From assembly GCF_003943735.1 (NCBI RefSeq), contig NZ_RJMV01000008.1, positions 18,915 through 82,914 of the forward strand: a DNA stretch of 64,000 bases, given 5' to 3'. This document shows positions 59,973 through 64,000 of the stretch, piece by piece. The position numbers and the translations under genes are program-made. Below the pieces are notes generated by a model. The model made no database searches. It saw nothing but the letters and a program-made list of their open reading frames with translations, and was not told the origin of the DNA. Each line of letters begins with the position of its first letter. Position 1 is the stretch's first letter. This DNA is from Streptococcus sanguinis. GTDB taxonomy: Bacteria; Bacillota; Bacilli; Lactobacillales; Streptococcaceae.

Positions 59973-62900
59973 TTAATCCAATTCAAAAGAAAGTTGTTCC
60001 TGTTTTTCGTTTCCTTTTTCATGGAATTGTCTTAAGGCTTGATCTATAATATCTAAATCCGTTTCTGTTTCAATCAATGGCGCGAGTACATCGTATTCGG
60101 CCTTTTTAGTTTGATAATCCTCTTCCTTTGGAAAATTTTTCTCAATTTCTACCTCAGCAGTAGTCCATTTATCCTTTAATTCATCTAATAAGTTCTGAGT
60201 TTTCACTTGGTCCTCTTTAATATGATCAATCGTATGTTGGAGCCTTTGAATTGTCCCCAAAGGAGAATACAAATCTAAACTGACAGAATATTGATTTTCT
60301 CCTACAATCTTAACAGAGAAGGTTTCAGGAAGAGGTTGATTTGTTGGAAGACTAAGCATTTTAATGTCAAATCCTCGATAACTTGCCAGGGTACGGAATT
60401 CTTTGCTGTCAGCTTGATTATGACGGATAAGACGGTGTAGGGATTCCCCTGCTTCAGATCGTTGATCAAAAGCTTGCTTACCTACCGTCATAGAAAATGC
60501 CTGGTCTTTCGACATTTCAGACTGTTGAATGTCTCCTTCATATTTGCTTAATCGTTTCTCAAGAATAGGCATATTTTCTTCACAGTAAGAGATTGTATGA
60601 CGATAGTGATCCTTGCTGCGTTGAAAGGCGCGTCTTTGATTTTCTAATAGAGTTAGATCATTCTCTAGTTCCATCTTATATTTGAGATAAGGATTACCTG
60701 TTGCTAGTGCCTTAAAATCAGAAGCTGTCATAGTCTGCTCATCAATGTCTTCTGCAGCACGAATCGGCTCCTTAGAAGTCATAATTTGCTTAATATAACG
60801 GAGTTTGTTCTCCTGAGTTGCCCATAGATAATTATCAAACGAACCTTTGGTAATATAGTGGTAAATATCCACTTCCTTGTTTTCATTTCCCTGTCGGATA
60901 ATCCGTCCATTGCGCTGCTGAATGTCACTTGGTCTCCACGGTACATCCAGATGATGAACTGCTTTCATCTTGCTCTGAACATTTAAACCTGTTCCTCCTT
61001 TTTCAGTTGAGGCAAGGAGAATCCGCACCTCTCCTGCATTGACCTTTCGAGACAAACTATTCTTCTTTTCATCACTATTGGCATCATGTACAAAGGCAAT
61101 TTCCTTACTAGGGACTCCTCTATCAACTAATAAAGCCTTAATCTCAGAATAAACATCAAAGCCATTATCTTTTTTCTTAGGTGTGCCAATATCTGAAAAA
61201 ATCATCTGAGTAGCCTTATTTTCCATTCCCTCACGATAAATTCTTTCAACATTATCCACTACCTGAAGCAGTTTATGATTATCTGCTAGACTATAACTAG
61301 AGTCCAATAAACGCATATCAATTGCTAGTTTTCGTGCCTCACCCGTAATTTTTAACATGTTATCCTGACTCGGATCAACTGTTCCACATTTGACCATATC
61401 TGACCTCATAACCAATTCTTCTAGATAGAGTTTCTGGTTTTCAGTTAACTCACTCTCAATAGGGATAATATGAGCTTCTGGAACAGGTAAATCCAACATA
61501 TCTTGTGTTTGAATGTCGGCTGTTTCTTTATAGATTTTCATCAACTCAGGTAGATTGACAAACTTTTTAAATCGTTTCTTAGGTTGGTACTTATCCCCTG
61601 TAGGAGCTAATTCCATAGAGTTTTGAATTTCTCCAAAAGCACCTACCCAAGAGTCAAAATAATCAACTTGATAGCGTTTTAAGATATCCGGTTGAATGTA
61701 GTTCATCATAGTATACAACTCACTAATAGAATTGGAAACAGGTGTTCCTGTCGCAAAGACAATATTTTTAAAATCATGTTCTTCCTGAATCTGTCGAACC
61801 TTCATCTCCATATCCACATTCTTCTTAGAAGTTGTATTAGTAATCCCTGCTACATTCCCAAGTCCAGTAATTGGACGAATATTTTTAAAGTGATGTGCTT
61901 CATCCACAAAGAGAAAATCAATTCCTAAGTTCTCAAAATCAATAAAACTATCACGATTAAAGCGTTGGAGTTCTTCCAATTGTTTCTCTAGACCACTTAT
62001 TGATTGCTCCGCTTCTTTAACGGTATACTTGTTTTCAGAATGTGTTTTAATCTCTCGTAGTTCATTGAGTTTATCCTCAATATAGTTCATCTGTCTTTCT
62101 TTACTGACAGGGATTTTTTCAAATTGAGAATCCCCAATGACAATGGCATCGTAATCTCCTGTAATAATACGTGACACAAATTGTTTTCTTCTCGCCTTCA
62201 CAAAATCTTTCTTAGTAGTCACAAAGACCTTTTTAGTAGGGAAAAATTTCATGATCTCTTGGCCAAATTGAGCAGACAAACTAGAGGGCACCACATACAA
62301 GGGCTTATGAACCATCCCCAACTCCTTTAATTTAAACCCAGCACCAAGCATGGTCAAGGTCTTTCCTGAACCTACCTCATGAGCTAATAAAGCTCTTTTT
62401 TCTTCTACGATTCTTTGAATGGCATTCTCTTGATGAGGGCGAAGGCTGATGTTTTGTGCCAAGCCATCAATGACTAGATGGCTACCGTCATACTCTCGAC
62501 TAACTGTTCGATTATAAAGACGATTATAGCTTTCCTCAATGACTTGTTGGACTTCTGGATACCGTGAGACAAATTCTTGAAAGAGCTCTTGTAAATGCTG
62601 CTCTTTCGCTCTTAGAACAGAAGTTTTTTCCAAATCTGTGATGGTCTTTTTCTTTTCTCCTTCCGTAATAGTCATGGTAATAGTAGGTTGGTTCGAATTA
62701 AGTAAATTCTCAAAAATCTTTCTTCCTGTATCATAACGTGACCCACTGACTCCAAGACTACTATCTTTGGCACTTGGATAGCGATAAGCAAATGATGTCC
62801 TTAAATGAACCTGCCCATCAACAGGATTCACTTCAATGACTTGTTCTACATCAGGCGAAGACAATTCAAATTCACGATTGGTAAAACATTCAAAGGCAAA

Positions 62901-64000
62901 TTTACCATAAACGGATTGAGGGATCCAACGTGACCCTATTTTGAACTCAATATCTGCCAGATGAATCCGCGGAGGGCGAACAGATTCTAACAAATCTAAA
63001 GCGTGGTTCCAATCATATTCTTGGTTGTTTTCCTCCACTAATAGTTGAACTACTTCTATCTTGTTGAGAATATCTCCTGACAAAAACTGGTTCTTAGAAA
63101 GATATTTTCTTTCTCCTCTTAAATATCTTTCGGGATCTATTAAAATCTGGTCACCTAACTCATCTAAAATAGCAGCTTGGCTATGTTCGGGATAAATTGA
63201 TACCATATAGTCTAAATCAACCCCTCTACCATCCGATAAACTAGAGTTTAAGGCATCTAGAGCAGTTGAAACTCTTGCAATCACTCTCTCTGGCCTAACC
63301 AATGCTTTCTCAAAGGCTAAAGATTTTTTATATTTTACTTTCTGATCTTTAGAATCAATGTATTCATCTTCTAAACTTGCTAGTAAAGAATACTTATCGT
63401 CACTATCAAATAAGTTCCGATTAACGGAGGCATTCAAGTATCCAAATTGACTTACAAAGCGGTCATAGTCACGATTGAGTTTACTAAGTAATACCTGAAA
63501 ATCTGTCCGACTATAATCTTGATGACGTTGAATTTCAATTAAGGATTGATAGGTCTCTCTCAAATCAACCATGCCCTTAATGCGACCAATATCCTTATCC
63601 GATAAGGGACTTTCATAAAAGACAGTTTTTTTGAACAGTCCCTTATATTTCCCTCTTTTACTCGCTTCTTCTGACTTGTAAACATCTAGTGCTTCCTCAT
63701 CTGTCAAATGAAGTTGCACAAATCGATCTATTTTATGTTCAGACAAAGAACTGTCCCAAGCTTTAAAATCTCCATTCTCATCTACATAATAACTAATTTC
63801 GTCTACTTTTGAACTGTTCCGAATGCCATGCGTATCTCGGTAATAAATTTGATTTCCCTCGTATCCAAAAGAATAGAGCGCTAAGTCCTCACGTATACGA
63901 CTTGGGATAGAATTATCCACTTCTTCTTGGATAAAAACAGGTGCTTTCAAAGAATTGTCAATTTGTTTAAGTGCTTCCACATTCTCTAATGCTTTCATTA
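59973..64000 (-). CDS. Very large SNF2-type helicase of the ICE (cut by window edge)
   Basis: The visible 1341 residues contain a SNF2/DEAD-like helicase. Walker A is H-E-V-G-S-G-K-T, the DEAH box is F-V-D-E-A-H-H, motif III is A-T-G-T-P-V, and the C-terminal lobe ends with N-G-R-I-I-R-Q-G. About 500 residues precede it and a coiled-coil tail follows. The frame is open at the window edge. In Tn5252-like elements the same gene encodes a giant protein of about 2000 residues or more with an N-terminal methyltransferase-like domain. An ATG at 63998 is therefore probably internal. Its role in transfer or defence evasion is unknown. Confidence 0.85.
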   Translation of the reverse strand, partial: MKALENVEALKQIDNSLKAPVFIQEEVDNSIPSRIREDLALYSFGYEGNQIYYRDTHGIRNSSKVDEISYYVDENGDFKAWDSSLSEHKIDRFVQLHLTDEEALDVYKSEEASKRGKYKGLFKKTVFYESPLSDKDIGRIKGMVDLRETYQSLIEIQRHQDYSRTDFQVLLSKLNRDYDRFVSQFGYLNASVNRNLFDSDDKYSLLASLEDEYIDSKDQKVKYKKSLAFEKALVRPERVIARVSTALDALNSSLSDGRGVDLDYMVSIYPEHSQAAILDELGDQILIDPERYLRGERKYLSKNQFLSGDILNKIEVVQLLVEENNQEYDWNHALDLLESVRPPRIHLADIEFKIGSRWIPQSVYGKFAFECFTNREFELSSPDVEQVIEVNPVDGQVHLRTSFAYRYPSAKDSSLGVSGSRYDTGRKIFENLLNSNQPTITMTITEGEKKKTITDLEKTSVLRAKEQHLQELFQEFVSRYPEVQQVIEESYNRLYNRTVSREYDGSHLVIDGLAQNISLRPHQENAIQRIVEEKRALLAHEVGSGKTLTMLGAGFKLKELGMVHKPLYVVPSSLSAQFGQEIMKFFPTKKVFVTTKKDFVKARRKQFVSRIITGDYDAIVIGDSQFEKIPVSKERQMNYIEDKLNELREIKTHSENKYTVKEAEQSISGLEKQLEELQRFNRDSFIDFENLGIDFLFVDEAHHFKNIRPITGLGNVAGITNTTSKKNVDMEMKVRQIQEEHDFKNIVFATGTPVSNSISELYTMMNYIQPDILKRYQVDYFDSWVGAFGEIQNSMELAPTGDKYQPKKRFKKFVNLPELMKIYKETADIQTQDMLDLPVPEAHIIPIESELTENQKLYLEELVMRSDMVKCGTVDPSQDNMLKITGEARKLAIDMRLLDSSYSLADNHKLLQVVDNVERIYREGMENKATQMIFSDIGTPKKKDNGFDVYSEIKALLVDRGVPSKEIAFVHDANSDEKKNSLSRKVNAGEVRILLASTEKGGTGLNVQSKMKAVHHLDVPWRPSDIQQRNGRIIRQGNENKEVDIYHYITKGSFDNYLWATQENKLRYIKQIMTSKEPIRAAEDIDEQTMTASDFKALATGNPYLKYKMELENDLTLLENQRRAFQRSKDHYRHTISYCEENMPILEKRLSKYEGDIQQSEMSKDQAFSMTVGKQAFDQRSEAGESLHRLIRHNQADSKEFRTLASYRGFDIKMLSLPTNQPLPETFSVKIVGENQYSVSLDLYSPLGTIQRLQHTIDHIKEDQVKTQNLLDELKDKWTTAEVEIEKNFPKEEDYQTKKAEYDVLAPLIETETDLDIIDQALRQFHEKGNEKQEQLSFELD

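Larger units (their letters stand above)
46930..64000. mobile_element. One end of an integrative and conjugative element (Tn5252/ICESa2603-like), partial
   Basis: From about 46.9 kb to the window end almost all genes lie on the minus strand. They comprise a tyrosine integrase, DUF3173, XRE regulator, MOB-P relaxase with two relaxosome proteins, candidate oriT, an S24-UmuC-YolD cassette, PezAT, a toprim protein, a conjugation membrane protein and a giant SNF2-like helicase. This content is that of Tn5252/ICESa2603 elements. The region is visibly richer in A and T than the flanking chromosome. Coupling protein and type IV secretion ATPase genes must lie beyond the window. The exact left end (att) is between the iga promoter and the integrase; no repeat partner can be seen. 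Confidence 0.8.

Overview
The window looks like a chromosome segment of a viridans streptococcus, most likely Streptococcus sanguinis or a close relative. This rests on gene content, not on a search: a wall-anchored M26 IgA1-type metalloprotease with about twelve 20-residue repeats, a complete efeUOB iron locus next to tatAC, an H2O-forming NADH oxidase, CcpA-type cre boxes, and the ccdA/etrx/msrAB plus two-component cluster known from pneumococcus and its relatives. No rRNA or tRNA gene, CRISPR array or insertion sequence was seen.

Region 1 (1-16.6 kb) holds a DUF3284 protein, a GH20 hexosaminidase, two MATE exporters, a PRD/EIIA regulator built on a degenerate AAA+ domain, a 2-oxo-acid (acetoin or pyruvate) dehydrogenase operon (E3-E1alpha-E1beta-E2), a ClpB-like ATPase lacking the coiled-coil middle domain, and xpt.

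Region 2 (16.6-29.1 kb) holds efeO-efeB-efeU-tatC-tatA. Here the Tat translocase sits in one operon with its probable substrate, the twin-arginine peroxidase EfeB. Next come a ClC antiporter and nox with a perfect cre over its -35. Divergent from nox are apbE and two flavin reductases, one fused to a PAS-like domain and a Gly/Asp/His tail. A thioredoxin-like lipoprotein with its CcdA partner follows.

Region 3 (29.1-34.6 kb) is an envelope redox-repair island: ccdA, a Met-rich lipoprotein, a second thioredoxin-like lipoprotein, membrane-anchored MsrAB, then an AraC-type response regulator and a YesM-type kinase. The inferred chain passes electrons from CcdA to Etrx to MsrAB to oxidised surface methionines.

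Region 4 (34.6-46.9 kb) holds brnQ, a GNAT acetyltransferase, a heterodimeric ABC exporter with a structured leader, and the iga-type protease, preceded by a possible small translated peptide.

Region 5 (about 46.9-64 kb) is one end of an integrative and conjugative element of the Tn5252/ICESa2603 type, AT-rich and continuing past the window. In order it carries a tyrosine integrase, a DUF3173 protein, an XRE repressor, the relaxase with two relaxosome proteins, a candidate oriT, a self-regulated S24 repressor with Y-family polymerase and YolD-like gene (a mobile mutagenesis cassette), PezAT, several small unknown genes, a toprim protein, a single-pass conjugation protein and a very large SNF2-type helicase cut by the window edge.

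Nothing here is clearly a wholly new defence or metabolic system. The least explained items are the Met-rich lipoprotein (33554-33874), the flavin-reductase/PAS fusion (26484-27728), the sigma-54-type regulator without its sigma-54 loop (4260-6860), and the small ORF coupled to iga (46703-46777).
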